This document shows, piece after piece, positions 9,033 through 18,977 of a stretch of DNA of 64,000 bases (the first letter of the stretch is position 1; every line of letters starts with the position of its first letter). The notes below the pieces were generated by a model. The model was not told the DNA's origin and did no database searches. It saw only the letters and a program-made list of their open reading frames with translations. This DNA comes from Chitinophaga deserti (GTDB taxonomy: Bacteria > Bacteroidota > Bacteroidia > Chitinophagales > Chitinophagaceae): positions 62,001-126,000 of the forward strand of contig NZ_QFFK01000001.1 in NCBI RefSeq assembly GCF_003149455.1, given 5' to 3'. Made by a program: the position numbers and the translations under genes.

Positions 9033-9962
9033 TTAGTTATACTTCAACTGGATCGTGACTTTCCACACACCTTCTTTGAGGATGGCCATATCAAACCAAT
9101 AGTTAAAGTAGGCTCCGTTGACGCTCCCGTTATTGTACATATCGATCCGCAGTACCGCGCCGCTAACGAACGGCAGCGGGTACCCGGCAATCTCCAGCTC
9201 CAGGTGGTCCGGATGTTCGGTGTACTTGGTGGGGTTGTTAAGGCCAAGGTTATGCCAGTCTTTCAGATCAGGCACACCAGGCGTGGTGGAGTAATCGTAC
9301 CCTTCCAGCTCTTTAGGATCGATGGCTGTGCCGTCTTTCTTCAATGTATATACCAGGATTTTATTCCCGACAGGGGCGGTACGTTCAAATTTTACATCTA
9401 TGCCGGTCAGCTTACCGTCTATCCCACGCAGGCGGTAGGAATAGGGCGGTGCGTAACTTACTTCGATGGTCAGTGCTTTTTCGATGACCCGCTCTCCCCC
9501 GCTATTCTTCACTTTCACATCAATGGTGTAGATGCCTTTCGTAAGCTGGAGACTGTCGCTGGCTTCGGGATAGATCACGATGTTCCCGTTATCGGGATTG
9601 ATGTCTATCGCCGGGCGGTTCTTCTTCTCGCGCTTGGCGTCCAGTTCTTCCACCGTTTTTTCTTTAGTGGTGTATTCTGCTTTCCACCAATAGGTATCCA
9701 CTTTGTAGTTCATGACCTTATCGGCGATCTTCCCGTCTGCTGTGCGGATGGCGGCGATGCTGAAGGTCAGTGGTTTGGTGGATTCATCTGTCACCATCGC
9801 ACCGGACTGTATAAGCGAAGCGCCCACCGCCACCTTGATGGACGGGTTGGTGTATTTGAGTGCAGGACTGAGGAAGCCATCCGAGTCGTCTTTATCGCAA
9901 GACACCAGGAACATTGCGGCTATCAGCCAGCACAGGTTGAGTTTGCTATTGAAAATTTTCAT
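9033..9962 (-). CDS. SusCD-associated lipoprotein, DUF5007-like
   Basis: A 309-residue surface-lipoprotein candidate: signal peptide with lipobox ending FLVSC (Cys about 22), followed by an acidic DKDDSD tail typical of outer-membrane-exported Bacteroidota lipoproteins. Beta-rich repeats follow (about 35-190: TFSIAAIRTADG, IDVKVKNSGGERV), then a second beta domain ending in VWKVTIQLKYN. It opens FLSPALKYTNPSIKV, which recalls DUF5007 proteins that lie behind SusC/SusD/fasciclin genes. Last gene of the operon, 15 bases after the fasciclin gene. Inferred role: accessory glycan binding at the cell surface. The family name is from memory of the pattern. Confidence 0.65.
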   Translation of the reverse strand: MKIFNSKLNLCWLIAAMFLVSCDKDDSDGFLSPALKYTNPSIKVAVGASLIQSGAMVTDESTKPLTFSIAAIRTADGKIADKVMNYKVDTYWWKAEYTTKEKTVEELDAKREKKNRPAIDINPDNGNIVIYPEASDSLQLTKGIYTIDVKVKNSGGERVIEKALTIEVSYAPPYSYRLRGIDGKLTGIDVKFERTAPVGNKILVYTLKKDGTAIDPKELEGYDYSTTPGVPDLKDWHNLGLNNPTKYTEHPDHLELEIAGYPLPFVSGAVLRIDMYNNGSVNGAYFNYWFDMAILKEGVWKVTIQLKYN

Positions 9963-9977
9963 GGCAATACGATTGAA

Positions 9978-10649
9978 TTATCTGAAATAACGTTGCTTCA
10001 GCCCCGCCGCATAACTGGCTTCATACCTGAGTACATGCACGATAGCGTTGGCGGTGATAAGATTGTGTGTCTGGAAGCTGGTCGAGTACTGCACTGAATC
10101 TACCCCGGGGATCTTCAGGTGCATGTACTCCAGGTAATATGCAGACGTCTGGATGGAGCTGCCTGCATTGATACCGCCGCCGCGTCCGAAAAGATACAGG
10201 CTGTCGCCGTTCAGCGACTTGTGGAATTTCTCCCTGTCGCGTACGGCTTCTTCCAATGTTATGCGGTTGCCTTTGATGATGAAACGGCCCAGCAAGTTCA
10301 GCAGTGTATCCTTACCGATCATGGCAAGCGGGCGCGGCGTTTGCCGGTCGTCCGGGTTATAGTTCATCTGCAGCCGCTGTACTGCGCTATTGGGTGCCGC
10401 AAAAAACGTGATGTCCTGCTGGTTCACGATGTTCTTTGCATCCGTGAGGTCAATGATTTTGATCAGGGAATCGAACATATGGTTGGAGCGGCTTGCGAGG
10501 AAGTCGTATACCGGCATTTTCATTTCCTCTGCAGATTGCCGGGATAATCCCCCGTCAATAAAATAATCGTCTTTGCCGCACGCCGCCAATACCAGGGCTG
10601 CACAGGCCGCCAGTAATGCCGTTCTTTTTTTCAGAATATGTTTACGCAT
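9978..10649 (-). CDS. Fasciclin (FAS1)-domain lipoprotein
   Basis: A 223-residue lipoprotein: signal peptide MRKHILKKRTALLAACAALVLAAC with the lipidated Cys about 24. A single FAS1-like domain follows, with the H1-type segment ITFFAAPNSAVQ (about 99-110) and the C-terminal H2-like stretch HNLITANAIVHVLRYE (about 194-209). FAS1 domains mediate adhesion or carbohydrate contact. It sits between SusD and the DUF5007-like lipoprotein with 15-27 base gaps, so it is part of the same transport operon and probably sits on the outer surface near the SusCD complex. Its exact ligand is unknown. Confidence 0.85.
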   Translation of the reverse strand: MRKHILKKRTALLAACAALVLAACGKDDYFIDGGLSRQSAEEMKMPVYDFLASRSNHMFDSLIKIIDLTDAKNIVNQQDITFFAAPNSAVQRLQMNYNPDDRQTPRPLAMIGKDTLLNLLGRFIIKGNRITLEEAVRDREKFHKSLNGDSLYLFGRGGGINAGSSIQTSAYYLEYMHLKIPGVDSVQYSTSFQTHNLITANAIVHVLRYEASYAAGLKQRYFR

Positions 10650-10676
10650 GTGAATTCGTTTTCTTTCGGTGAATTA

Positions 10677-12131
10677 TTACTTCCAGTAATCGTTCTGGGT
10701 GATCAGGAAATTGCTCTTGGCAATGATGCTCTGCTCGATCGGCAGCAACCAGGCACCTTTGGTGAACCAGTCGCCCTGCGTGATTTTGGAATCCTTATCG
10801 AGCTTACGGGTGCGGACCAGGTCGAAGAAATACTGTCCTTCCCCGATGAGTTCCTTTTTCCGTTCCATGAGGATGGTATCCTGCAGGTTTCCACCACCTG
10901 TATAGCGTTGCGCAAAGGCACGGTCTCTCACCTTATTCAGCAACTCTATCGCTACCGCAGTTTTACCTACGGCAGGGTTTGCACAGGCTTCGGCGCGGAG
11001 CAGCATGATATCCGCCACCCGGGTGATGATGATGTTGGATTCATTGATGTTCTGGGAAGAGGTATCGCCTTTCAGTTGCAGCGTGCGGTATTTACCGAGG
11101 AAGATGCGGTCGTCCATCACACCCTGGAGAACGGTTTCTTTGATGAACCAGGTGAAGAGACGGGCATCCCGGGCATCGGGCGTGAACATGGCATTCAGCT
11201 GCGTACGGGTGGGTGACAATATGAACTTGTCTGTTCCGCCACCACCATCTGACTGGTCTTTGTACCAGGGCCTGCCGAGGGTGCGGTTGTACACGCGGTT
11301 CTTTTGTAATTCACGTGCATTGGCGTCGAAGTTGATCTCAAAGATCCCTTCATCACTTCTTCCCACAAAAATGCTGATCAGGTTGGAGGTGTCTGTTACC
11401 AGTTTGAAAGGTGAACGGGTAAGTACGCTGTCGCACAGTTTTTCACATCCTGCGAAATCCTGCTGCCATCCAAGAACGTGTGCTTTGATGGCCCAGGCGG
11501 CTCCTTTGGTAGCACGGGCGCCTTTGCTTCCATCCGCATACATCAGCTCCAGGTTAGCAATGGCGGCATCCAGGTCTGCCCTTATCTGGTTGAACACTTC
11601 CGCTTGCGGCGCACGGCCGATGTTTTCGATGTCCACGCTTTTTAAGTTCAGCGGCACATCGCCCCAGAAGCGTGCAAGGTAGAAATAGGTGAGTCCGCGG
11701 ATGAAGCTTGCTTCTCCGATATGCCTTCTTTTCAGAGCCTCGTCGTAGGTTTTGATCGCAGGTATCCTTTCAAGGATAAGATTGCACTGGGCAATTACCG
11801 TGTAAAACTGGTTCCAGTTGCCACCGCCGTTGGCGAGCAGGTCGCGGGCAGCGTTAGTGGCGATCCAGGTTTCCGTACGTACGTTCGAGCTTTGCGAGTA
11901 GCTGGAGAATACGTCAGCACGCACGTCGCCCATCAGGAAGATCTTGTCGGGCACCACGGTGCGGAGGAAAGAATAAGCGGCAGCTACTGCCTTTTCCACA
12001 TCCTGTGCGGATGTGATAGCGTTCTCGGCCGTAGGCAGCTCGATAATGTCGGGATTCAAAATTCCCTTGCACGAAAACAGGCAGGAAATCCCAACGATGA
12101 GTGGTATATATTTCAGCTTAAAGCGCTTCAT
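10677..12131 (-). CDS. SusD/RagB-family glycan-binding lipoprotein
   Basis: A 484-residue outer-membrane lipoprotein. The signal peptide ends CLFSC (Cys about 21). The N-terminal TPR helices (about 35-250, e.g. ASFIRGLTYFYLARFWGDVPLN) are the usual SusD core; the C-terminal part contains the conserved ILMERKKELIGEGQYFFDLVRTRKLD (split here: ERKKELIGEG and FFDLVR). SusD proteins form the lid on the SusC transporter and bind the oligosaccharide. It begins 5 bases after SusC in the same operon. The substrate cannot be read off; neighbours give no catalytic enzyme in this operon. Confidence 0.95.
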   Translation of the reverse strand: MKRFKLKYIPLIVGISCLFSCKGILNPDIIELPTAENAITSAQDVEKAVAAAYSFLRTVVPDKIFLMGDVRADVFSSYSQSSNVRTETWIATNAARDLLANGGGNWNQFYTVIAQCNLILERIPAIKTYDEALKRRHIGEASFIRGLTYFYLARFWGDVPLNLKSVDIENIGRAPQAEVFNQIRADLDAAIANLELMYADGSKGARATKGAAWAIKAHVLGWQQDFAGCEKLCDSVLTRSPFKLVTDTSNLISIFVGRSDEGIFEINFDANARELQKNRVYNRTLGRPWYKDQSDGGGGTDKFILSPTRTQLNAMFTPDARDARLFTWFIKETVLQGVMDDRIFLGKYRTLQLKGDTSSQNINESNIIITRVADIMLLRAEACANPAVGKTAVAIELLNKVRDRAFAQRYTGGGNLQDTILMERKKELIGEGQYFFDLVRTRKLDKDSKITQGDWFTKGAWLLPIEQSIIAKSNFLITQNDYWK

Positions 12132-12136
12132 ATTGA

Positions 12137-15100
12137 TCAGAATTCGAAGTTAAAACCAAGGTTAAATTTGTGCGGGATCGGGTAGCCGTTTCCGAGATCA
12201 TACCCGTAAGAATCGATGTTCTCAGGGTCTACTCCGGAGTACTTCGTGATGATGAACACATTGCTCATCCCCGCATACACCCGCGCCCTCCGGATATTAG
12301 CCCGGCTCAGTATTTTGGGTGAGAAGTCGTAGCTGAGGTTCACGTTGTTCAGCCGGATAAATCCGCCATCTTCCAGGAACAGATCCGTATTGGATTCATA
12401 GTTCCCGATGAAGTCGTAGCTGGAAAGGCCGTAATAACGCCAGGGGTTCAGCGAAGGGTATTTGGCATTGGTGTGGGTGGGCGTCCAGTAGTCGAGGTCA
12501 GACACATCCAGCAGGTTGCGTTGCCCGCCTGGGTAATTCACGTTCTCACTGGCTGTCCAGCTCACGCCGCGGAGGCGGTCTACCAGCACCTTGTTATACA
12601 CTTTGTTGCCAAAGGCGTAGTTGAAGAAGAGATCCAGCTGGATGATACCGCTGTTTTTGAAACGGTAGCTGAAGCTGTGGAAGATACTGCCGTTGAACTT
12701 GGGGTTGGGATCGCCGCTGTAAATACGGTCGGAGTTATCCATCACCCCGATCATGCCATCTCCATTTACATCGAGCAGGCGGATGTCGCCGGCCTTGTAA
12801 GGATCCTGAGAAGCGAAACCACTCGTATTCGGGAAGAGGCGTTTGCCGGTGTATTTGTTCACGGGTACAGAAGCGTCGTCTGGATATACGCCCAGGTACT
12901 TCATGAGGTAAAAACCGTTGAGCGGACGGCCGATCTGCAGGTATGGTTGACCTACAGTATAGCCAGCCCTGGCCACGCTTCTGCCGAAATCGGGCAGTTC
13001 AGTGAGGATATTCCTGTTCAGGGAACCCATCAGCGTAACGTTATACTGGAAGCTGGCAGACGGGCGCATCAGGTACGCCGTGATCTTACCTTCAAAACCA
13101 TAGTTGCGTACCGCACCGCTGTTCACGTACCGGGATTTGTAACCGCTGGTACCGTTCAGCGCGTCCGGGAAGAGGAAGCCTTCCGTGTTCTTGTCGTAAT
13201 AATCGAATGTAGTGGTGATGCGGCTGTTAAGGAACTCGAGGTCAAGACCAATTCCTTTATCTCGCGCCGTTTGCCAGGTGAGATTCGGCAGCGGAATACC
13301 ATTTCCTTCGCCGTAGTTCGGTGAAAGTGTAGGCACACCGTTGTAGGTGGAGTTATCACCACTGCGGGTCAGGTAAGCACCTACGGCCAGGTAGTTGTCT
13401 TCGTACTGGCTGCCTGTCTTACCCGCACTCACGCGGATCTTACCAAAGTTCATCCATGAACCGATACCGTTCCTGATGAGTTTTTCTTCGGTGAACACCC
13501 AGCCGGCAGAAACAGACGGGAAGTAACCCCATTGATTGTTCTTACCGAATTTGGACGAACCATCCGCCCTTACCACTGCCTGCAGGAGGTATTTGCGGTC
13601 GTAGTTATAAGAAAGGCGGGAGTAGTAGGATAACAGGCCATAGCGGATGTTATGTGTTTCCAGCTTCAGGTTAGCCTGCGGATAACCGAGGATCACCTGC
13701 TGGGCATCGCTCGGGCCGCCGAAAGCACTGCCGAAAATGTTGTTGTTCTCGCTGGTGTTTACCGTATTCCCTAATACCAGATCGAACGAGTGGTTGGAAG
13801 GGAATGTGTGGTACAACCGAAGCATGGTTTCGCTGAGCAGGTTTACGTTCTCTTTCGAGTAGTAAGAGGCTGCAGCTTTGAAGTCGCTCCTTGTGGCAGA
13901 AGGTTCGAAAGAGCGGGTCCGGTAAAATTCGTAGTTGCCGGAAGCCCTGGACGTGATGTTCAGGAATTTGAACAGGTCATAACTAAGCTCCACCTGCGCA
14001 AGGCCACGGCGGGTAAGGTCGATGTTCACGCCTTTGTTGTAGGATTCCAGGAACGCGTCGAAGAAGCCGCTGTTAGGGCCGGGGCGGAAGGAGGAAGAGA
14101 AGTTATTACCTACTACTGCGGCATTATAGCTGTCGCCACGCTTCTGGCTGGCATCCGTCTGGCTTAAGTTAGCACGGCCGGTGATGGTTAATTTGGAAGT
14201 GGGCTTGAAAATGCCGGTGTAGGTGAGTGAGAAACGGGAGAAGCCCGATCCCAGCACAATTCCTTTTTCTTTATAGTAATCCACGCCGATGCGGTAGCTG
14301 GCATTCTCCGTGGCACCGCTGATGCCGAGGTTGATGTTTTTCAGGTCAGCGTTACGGAAATAGAGCTTCTGCCAATCTGTATTATTGTTGTAGAAGCTAT
14401 TGAGGCTGTCCGTCAGTTCGATGGGTATGGCAGTAGCGCCGCCACCTACTTTTGCTGCACCGTACTGGTTGTAAAGCGCGAGCTTGAAGTCGCGTTCCTC
14501 ACGGCCGGCGAGCGTTTTGCGAAGAGCCGGGTAATAGCTGAGGCCGTATTGGCTGTTCAGTGTTACGATGGGTTTACCGATCTTGCCTCTCCTGGTATTG
14601 ATGATGATAACACCATTAGCACCGCGGGAACCGTAAATGGCCGTAGCGGAAGCATCTTTCAGAACGTCAACCGATTCAAGGTCAAACGGACTGAAGCCGG
14701 ATAACACGCTGGTAATAGACTGGCGGGGATCGGAAGGATTGAAAACATCCTGCTCCAGGGGTACACCGTCAATGATAAACAGCGGCGTGCTCACCACGTT
14801 GGAATTTGCAGAGTTGGAGAAAGAAGCCAGCCCCCTTATCTGCACCATGCTGCGGCCACCCGGCATACCGGAGTTGTTCTGCACCAGCAGGCCCGGCGCC
14901 AGGCCCTGCAGCAATCCTTCGATGGAACCACTGGGCTTGTTCTGTAATTGTGATACGTTGATACTGGAGATGGAAGAAGTTGTTTCCCTCCGTTTTTGTG
15001 TACCGTAACCGATGGTAACATTTACTTCCTGCAGTTGTGATGCGGAAGGCAGCAGCGATACGAGGATGCTTTGTAAGGAGTTCCGCACCAGTTGTCCTTT

Positions 15101-15676
15101 GTTCTCACGGTTGGCGGCAGACAGAACGCCATTGCTCAAACGCAGCGTAAGGGAGTTGAAGCCGATAGATGTAACCACGATGGTGGCATCTTCAGGTACT
15201 CCTGCCAGTACGAACCGGCCGTTCTCGTCTGCGCTGGTTCCAATACGTGGATTGGAACCCTGTACAATGACGGAGGCGCCGATGATCGGCTGATTGTCCG
15301 GGCTCACGACTTTACCGGTGAGTGTAACTACCGCCCGTTGCCGTGCTTCGAGGACTGTTACGATCTTGTCATTAATTTCAAAGGTGAAGGGTTGAGATGC
15401 GAAAACCTTTTGCAAAGCGTTTTCAAGCGTCTCTGAACTGATGTTCACTGTTACTGGCAGCGCGTCTTTGACATATTTAGCGTCAAACACAAAAGAGTAG
15501 CCGGTTTGTGCCCTGATGGAAGCCAGCACCTGGTCTAACCGGGCATTAGAAACCGAAAGGGTAACTTTCTGAGAAAAAGCGGATGCCGCCGTAGACAATA
15601 CGCATAGCAATGCGATCGCCAGGCAACAGACATGCCGCTTCCAATGGCGCGTGCCACGGCCATGCTGAAATTTCAT
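12137..15676 (-). CDS. SusC/RagA TonB-dependent transporter with STN domain
   Basis: An 1179-residue outer-membrane transporter. Signal peptide about 1-35; an STN (secretin/TonB short N-terminal) domain about 36-110 (VTLSVSNARLDQVLASIRAQ); a carboxypeptidase-like domain about 117-180 (TGKVVSPDNQPIIGASVIV); plug about 225-370 with VDVLKDASATAIYGSRGANG; then a 22-strand barrel ending FNLGFNFEF. The STN domain marks a signal-transducing transporter that talks to a FecR anti-sigma factor, which is encoded immediately upstream together with an ECF sigma factor. The pair SusC/SusD imports oligosaccharides through the outer membrane. Confidence 0.95.
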   Translation of the reverse strand: MKFQHGRGTRHWKRHVCCLAIALLCVLSTAASAFSQKVTLSVSNARLDQVLASIRAQTGYSFVFDAKYVKDALPVTVNISSETLENALQKVFASQPFTFEINDKIVTVLEARQRAVVTLTGKVVSPDNQPIIGASVIVQGSNPRIGTSADENGRFVLAGVPEDATIVVTSIGFNSLTLRLSNGVLSAANRENKGQLVRNSLQSILVSLLPSASQLQEVNVTIGYGTQKRRETTSSISSINVSQLQNKPSGSIEGLLQGLAPGLLVQNNSGMPGGRSMVQIRGLASFSNSANSNVVSTPLFIIDGVPLEQDVFNPSDPRQSITSVLSGFSPFDLESVDVLKDASATAIYGSRGANGVIIINTRRGKIGKPIVTLNSQYGLSYYPALRKTLAGREERDFKLALYNQYGAAKVGGGATAIPIELTDSLNSFYNNNTDWQKLYFRNADLKNINLGISGATENASYRIGVDYYKEKGIVLGSGFSRFSLTYTGIFKPTSKLTITGRANLSQTDASQKRGDSYNAAVVGNNFSSSFRPGPNSGFFDAFLESYNKGVNIDLTRRGLAQVELSYDLFKFLNITSRASGNYEFYRTRSFEPSATRSDFKAAASYYSKENVNLLSETMLRLYHTFPSNHSFDLVLGNTVNTSENNNIFGSAFGGPSDAQQVILGYPQANLKLETHNIRYGLLSYYSRLSYNYDRKYLLQAVVRADGSSKFGKNNQWGYFPSVSAGWVFTEEKLIRNGIGSWMNFGKIRVSAGKTGSQYEDNYLAVGAYLTRSGDNSTYNGVPTLSPNYGEGNGIPLPNLTWQTARDKGIGLDLEFLNSRITTTFDYYDKNTEGFLFPDALNGTSGYKSRYVNSGAVRNYGFEGKITAYLMRPSASFQYNVTLMGSLNRNILTELPDFGRSVARAGYTVGQPYLQIGRPLNGFYLMKYLGVYPDDASVPVNKYTGKRLFPNTSGFASQDPYKAGDIRLLDVNGDGMIGVMDNSDRIYSGDPNPKFNGSIFHSFSYRFKNSGIIQLDLFFNYAFGNKVYNKVLVDRLRGVSWTASENVNYPGGQRNLLDVSDLDYWTPTHTNAKYPSLNPWRYYGLSSYDFIGNYESNTDLFLEDGGFIRLNNVNLSYDFSPKILSRANIRRARVYAGMSNVFIITKYSGVDPENIDSYGYDLGNGYPIPHKFNLGFNFEF

Positions 15677-15730
15677 ACCTGAAGTTTTACGAGTAAGTAA
15701 ATGATTGTTGGTTGATAGAACCGGGTGCTA

Positions 15731-16930
15731 TTATTCTGCTTGCAGCCGGTTGTTGCTCATCTTTAGTTTAATATTGGTTGTTCTTTCTATTGCTTTCAGT
15801 AATTGCGGCAGCGGCGTGCTCCTGGGCAATTCGCCATACAGGTTCTCGTCTGGCAGGGATTCGAAATCTACTTCGATATTGTACCATCTCTGCAACTGGT
15901 GCGCCACTTCCCGGAGGTTTGTATTGGAAAAATAAAACAGGTCATTCGTCCATGCTACTGCTTCGCGGCTGTCTGTTCTGCGGATGCTGAGCCTGCCGTT
16001 TTCCAGCGTGGCCTGCTCCCCCGGTTTCATGAGCCTTGGTTTGCCATCACCATGCGGATCGAGCATAATACTACCTTCCAGCAGGGTTGTTTTGGTATAG
16101 GATTCGTCTGTATATGCTTTTACGTTGAAAGAGGTACCCAGTACTGTGATCGTTTTTGCCCCTGTTTCTACAATAAAAGGATGGGCTGGGTCACCGGCCA
16201 CTTCGAAATATGCTTCACCATTCAGCTCCACCTTGCGTTGATCGTTGCCGAAACGGGTGGGGTACCGGAGTGAGGTAGAGGCATTCAGCCACACCTTACT
16301 GCCGTCCGGCAATACGATTTTAAACAGCTTGCCACGGGGGGTAACCAGCGTGTTTATTACAGGTTCATTATCGCTATCAGTTTGTTGCGGTTCGTTATCG
16401 GTATAAGTCACAGTGCCGTTGCCGTTATTTACCACCAGCGCGCCCTGCTGCGCAATGGTGCGGCCGGTGCTATCCAGTGCTACAGTACTTCCATCTGCCA
16501 GGGTAAGTGTTACCTTATTGACCTGTTCTGCCACTGGGACTACAGCAGTATTTTCTTTGGCGCCGGCCACTTTAACGGTGCCGGGTTTTACAGGCGCTTG
16601 CATAAACTGGTAAGCCATGAAGCTTCCCAGTGCTACCATGCATGCCGCTGCTGCCCATCCGGTAATCCGCAGGATGCGGGCACGTGTTTGAACCGGACGC
16701 ATTACCGGCACTTCCGTTTCCGCGTTGATCCTATCCAGTAAAGACGCAGCTTCAGTCTCGGAAAACATAGGGCTTGCCCCTTGTTGCGCTGCCATCATCT
16801 CATGCAAAGCATCAAAAATCCGTTCGGCATCAGCGCCGGTCATATGTGTATGCAGTTCTTCCCGTTCCTCCCGGGAAATTGTTCCCGAGACGGCCTTTTG
16901 CATTAGATATTGTAAACGATCTTCCTGCAT
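15731..16930 (-). CDS. FecR-family anti-sigma regulator
   Basis: A 399-residue inner-membrane protein. The cytosolic N-terminus (about 1-90) would hold the sigma factor; one membrane helix (about 87-110, ITGWAAAACMVALGSFMAYQF); then the periplasmic FecR domain with VTPRGKLFKIVLPDGSKVWL and NGEAYFEV (about 190-260), and a C-terminal STN-like segment LREVAHQLQRWYNIEVDF that would contact the transporter. It lies between the ECF sigma gene and SusC on the same strand, so the order sigma - FecR - SusC - SusD is the standard one for substrate-induced expression. Confidence 0.95.
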   Translation of the reverse strand: MQEDRLQYLMQKAVSGTISREEREELHTHMTGADAERIFDALHEMMAAQQGASPMFSETEAASLLDRINAETEVPVMRPVQTRARILRITGWAAAACMVALGSFMAYQFMQAPVKPGTVKVAGAKENTAVVPVAEQVNKVTLTLADGSTVALDSTGRTIAQQGALVVNNGNGTVTYTDNEPQQTDSDNEPVINTLVTPRGKLFKIVLPDGSKVWLNASTSLRYPTRFGNDQRKVELNGEAYFEVAGDPAHPFIVETGAKTITVLGTSFNVKAYTDESYTKTTLLEGSIMLDPHGDGKPRLMKPGEQATLENGRLSIRRTDSREAVAWTNDLFYFSNTNLREVAHQLQRWYNIEVDFESLPDENLYGELPRSTPLPQLLKAIERTTNIKLKMSNNRLQAE

Positions 16931-17004
16931 ACATGCACAGCTTTTTACTGCTGACTGATATAAAGACAGCTGAGGGGGTCAAAAAGGAGATATGTCCTGG
17001 AAAA

Positions 17005-17595
17005 TTATTTGAAAATTTGTCCGGCAGCCATTGTAAAGGCGGTGAGGACGCCCACTTTCATGAACTGGTGGATGGATTTAAGGGCCAGCTGGTTGTACTT
17101 TTTAACGGAATCGGGAGACAGTTTCAGGCGGCAGGCGATTTCAGGGTTGCGATACCCCTGGGCACGGAGGAGGAATACGGTTTTCTGTTGGGCGGGCAGT
17201 GCATCAATGGCTTTATCGAGGATATCCAGGCGCTGGCGGAATGGCAGGCTCTCCCCTTCTTCCTGTAAATACACTGAACGCACGTATTGATCGCGCTTTT
17301 TCCGTTCGGTGGCAAGGCGGTCAATATAATTTAAGGTTTGGTTGCGGAGGAGGATATAGAAATAGGCGTTGAACCTTTGTACAGTGTGCAGCTTTTCGCG
17401 GTCGTTCCAGATTTTCACGAACAGTTCCTGAAGTATGTCTTCTGTATGTTCGCGGGATCCGGTGATCATGTAAACAATGGGACCGGCCTGGTTCACATAG
17501 CCATTATACAGTGTTGCAAAGGCATTCCTGGAACCTTCTGCAACACTTTTCAGTACGTCTTCCTCATTGTTAATACACTTCAGGCCCATAAGCAT
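17005..17595 (-). CDS. ECF sigma-70 factor (SusCD-linked)
   Basis: A 196-residue RNA polymerase sigma factor. Region 2 covers about 20-90 (AFATLYNGYVNQAG, EDILQELFVKIWNDRE); region 4 covers about 130-185 with a helix-turn-helix (ALPAQQKTVFLLRAQG, NPEIACRLKLSPDSVKKY). The second Met (17589) is an equally good start. It precedes FecR by 74 bases. Held by FecR until the transporter signals substrate, it should transcribe the SusC operon. The protein ends AFTMAAGQIFK, a short hydrophobic tail beyond region 4. Confidence 0.93.
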   Translation of the reverse strand: MLMGLKCINNEEDVLKSVAEGSRNAFATLYNGYVNQAGPIVYMITGSREHTEDILQELFVKIWNDREKLHTVQRFNAYFYILLRNQTLNYIDRLATERKKRDQYVRSVYLQEEGESLPFRQRLDILDKAIDALPAQQKTVFLLRAQGYRNPEIACRLKLSPDSVKKYNQLALKSIHQFMKVGVLTAFTMAAGQIFK

Positions 17596-17775
17596 TGAAG
17601 AAGTTGATGACTACAATGTCCACTGTTAGCAATAGTTAGTATCGGCTCGGCAAATTAGCAGAAATAAAACAAATTTCATATCTGCCAGGATAATTACATG
17701 GTGATATTTTATCAAAAAAAGATAGCGATTTAACAAAATACTGTTTCAATCGGTTACAACCGATGTGGAGACAAA

Positions 17776-17807
17776 CCAGAAACCCGCGCTTTTGCACGGG
17801 TTTCTGG
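17776..17807 (-). terminator. Terminator of lldD
   Basis: An 11-bp perfect stem CCAGAAACCCG / CGGGTTTCTGG with a ten-base loop, about 20 bases past the lactate dehydrogenase stop codon on the minus strand. The stem itself supplies the T-rich part. Confidence 0.75.
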
Positions 17808-17828
17808 CTAGTTGAGTCTGATGGACTA

Positions 17829-18977
17829 TTATTTTACAAGGTGAGCGGGTAGCCCCTTGATATCGTTGCAGGACAATTGTTGCATTACCTGCGTCAGTTG
17901 CGTTTTTAACATGGAAATGGTGTGCGAGGCTCCCTGGCTGCCCAGTGCCGCCACACCATACATAAACGTTCTCCCCATGAAGGTAAAGTCGGCACCGCTG
18001 GCCATAGCCCTTGCGATGTCGGGTCCGGAGCGCATACCGCTATCCAGCATTACAGGGATTTTGTTGTTACAGATATTCCGCACCCTGCTGAGGGACTTTA
18101 TGGAAGATTCTGCCGCGTCCAGCTGCCGGCCACCATGGTTTGAAACGATGAGGCCATCTACCCCGAGCTGCAACGCTTTTTCAGTATCACTTTCGGAGGC
18201 AATGCCCTTTATCACCAGTTTCCCTTTCCATTTATCACGTATATAAGCAATTTTATCGGGCGATAACCGGCCGTTAAATGTTTTGTTCATGAACAGGCCA
18301 AGATGATGCATATTCATTCCCTTCGGCATATAAGGCTTCAGGGTCATGAACTCCGGAGATCCGTGGCGGAGCGTGTTTAATGCCCATTGTGGTCTCGACA
18401 TGATTTGCATAATGTTCTTAAGCGTCATCCTCGGAGGCATGGCCAATCCGTTCCTGATTTCCTTCGGACGGTACCCGAAAGAGGGTACATCCGCGAGTAA
18501 AACCAGCACATCATAGCCCGACTGGGATACTCTTTTTAGAATATCGTCTGTCATTTCCTTTTCAGCAGGGTGATACAGTTGAAACCATGCCTGTCCTCCG
18601 GTTACCTCGGCTATTGTTTCAATACTGCTGGTTGTGACAGTGCTTAGTATGAAGGGGATATTGTTTTCCACAGCAGCTTTTGCAAGGATTTCCGGAGCCC
18701 CGGGCCAGATCAGCCCCTGCAGCCCTACCGGAGCAATGCCAAATGGAGCGCTATAAACCTTACCGAAAAGCGGGCAGGAAAGATCCACCTTACCAAATGA
18801 TTCGAGATAACGCGGAACGAGTTCTACCGCCCGGATATCTGTTGTGTTCTTTATCAGATTGATCTCTTCATTACATCCACCATCCAGATAGTCGAATGCA
18901 AACCCGGGGATACGTTTTCTGGCTTTAAGCCTTAAGAGGTCTGTATTCGGGTAATTCGGAGAAAAGGTTGTGCTCAT
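17829..18977 (-). CDS. lldD: FMN-dependent alpha-hydroxy-acid (L-lactate) dehydrogenase
   Basis: A 382-residue TIM-barrel flavoenzyme that oxidises L-lactate or a related 2-hydroxy acid to the 2-oxo acid. Diagnostic features: the N-terminal FDYLDGGCNEE segment, PFGIAPVGLQGLIWPGAPE at about 90-110, the active-site signature SNHGGRQLD with catalytic His about 281, and the FMN phosphate site DSGMRSGPDIARAMASGAD. Length matches the family. It is monocistronic, with its own terminator and an upstream region holding a 13-bp direct repeat, an inverted repeat and a 20-bp palindrome. Other hydroxy acids (glycolate, mandelate) are possible substrates. Confidence 0.9.
   Translation of the reverse strand: MSTTFSPNYPNTDLLRLKARKRIPGFAFDYLDGGCNEEINLIKNTTDIRAVELVPRYLESFGKVDLSCPLFGKVYSAPFGIAPVGLQGLIWPGAPEILAKAAVENNIPFILSTVTTSSIETIAEVTGGQAWFQLYHPAEKEMTDDILKRVSQSGYDVLVLLADVPSFGYRPKEIRNGLAMPPRMTLKNIMQIMSRPQWALNTLRHGSPEFMTLKPYMPKGMNMHHLGLFMNKTFNGRLSPDKIAYIRDKWKGKLVIKGIASESDTEKALQLGVDGLIVSNHGGRQLDAAESSIKSLSRVRNICNNKIPVMLDSGMRSGPDIARAMASGADFTFMGRTFMYGVAALGSQGASHTISMLKTQLTQVMQQLSCNDIKGLPAHLVK

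Noticed and set aside
8985..10097. Long plus-strand frame of 370 codons
   Set aside because: It covers the DUF5007-like and fasciclin genes on the other strand; His/Val/Phe-rich composition is typical of an antisense shadow.
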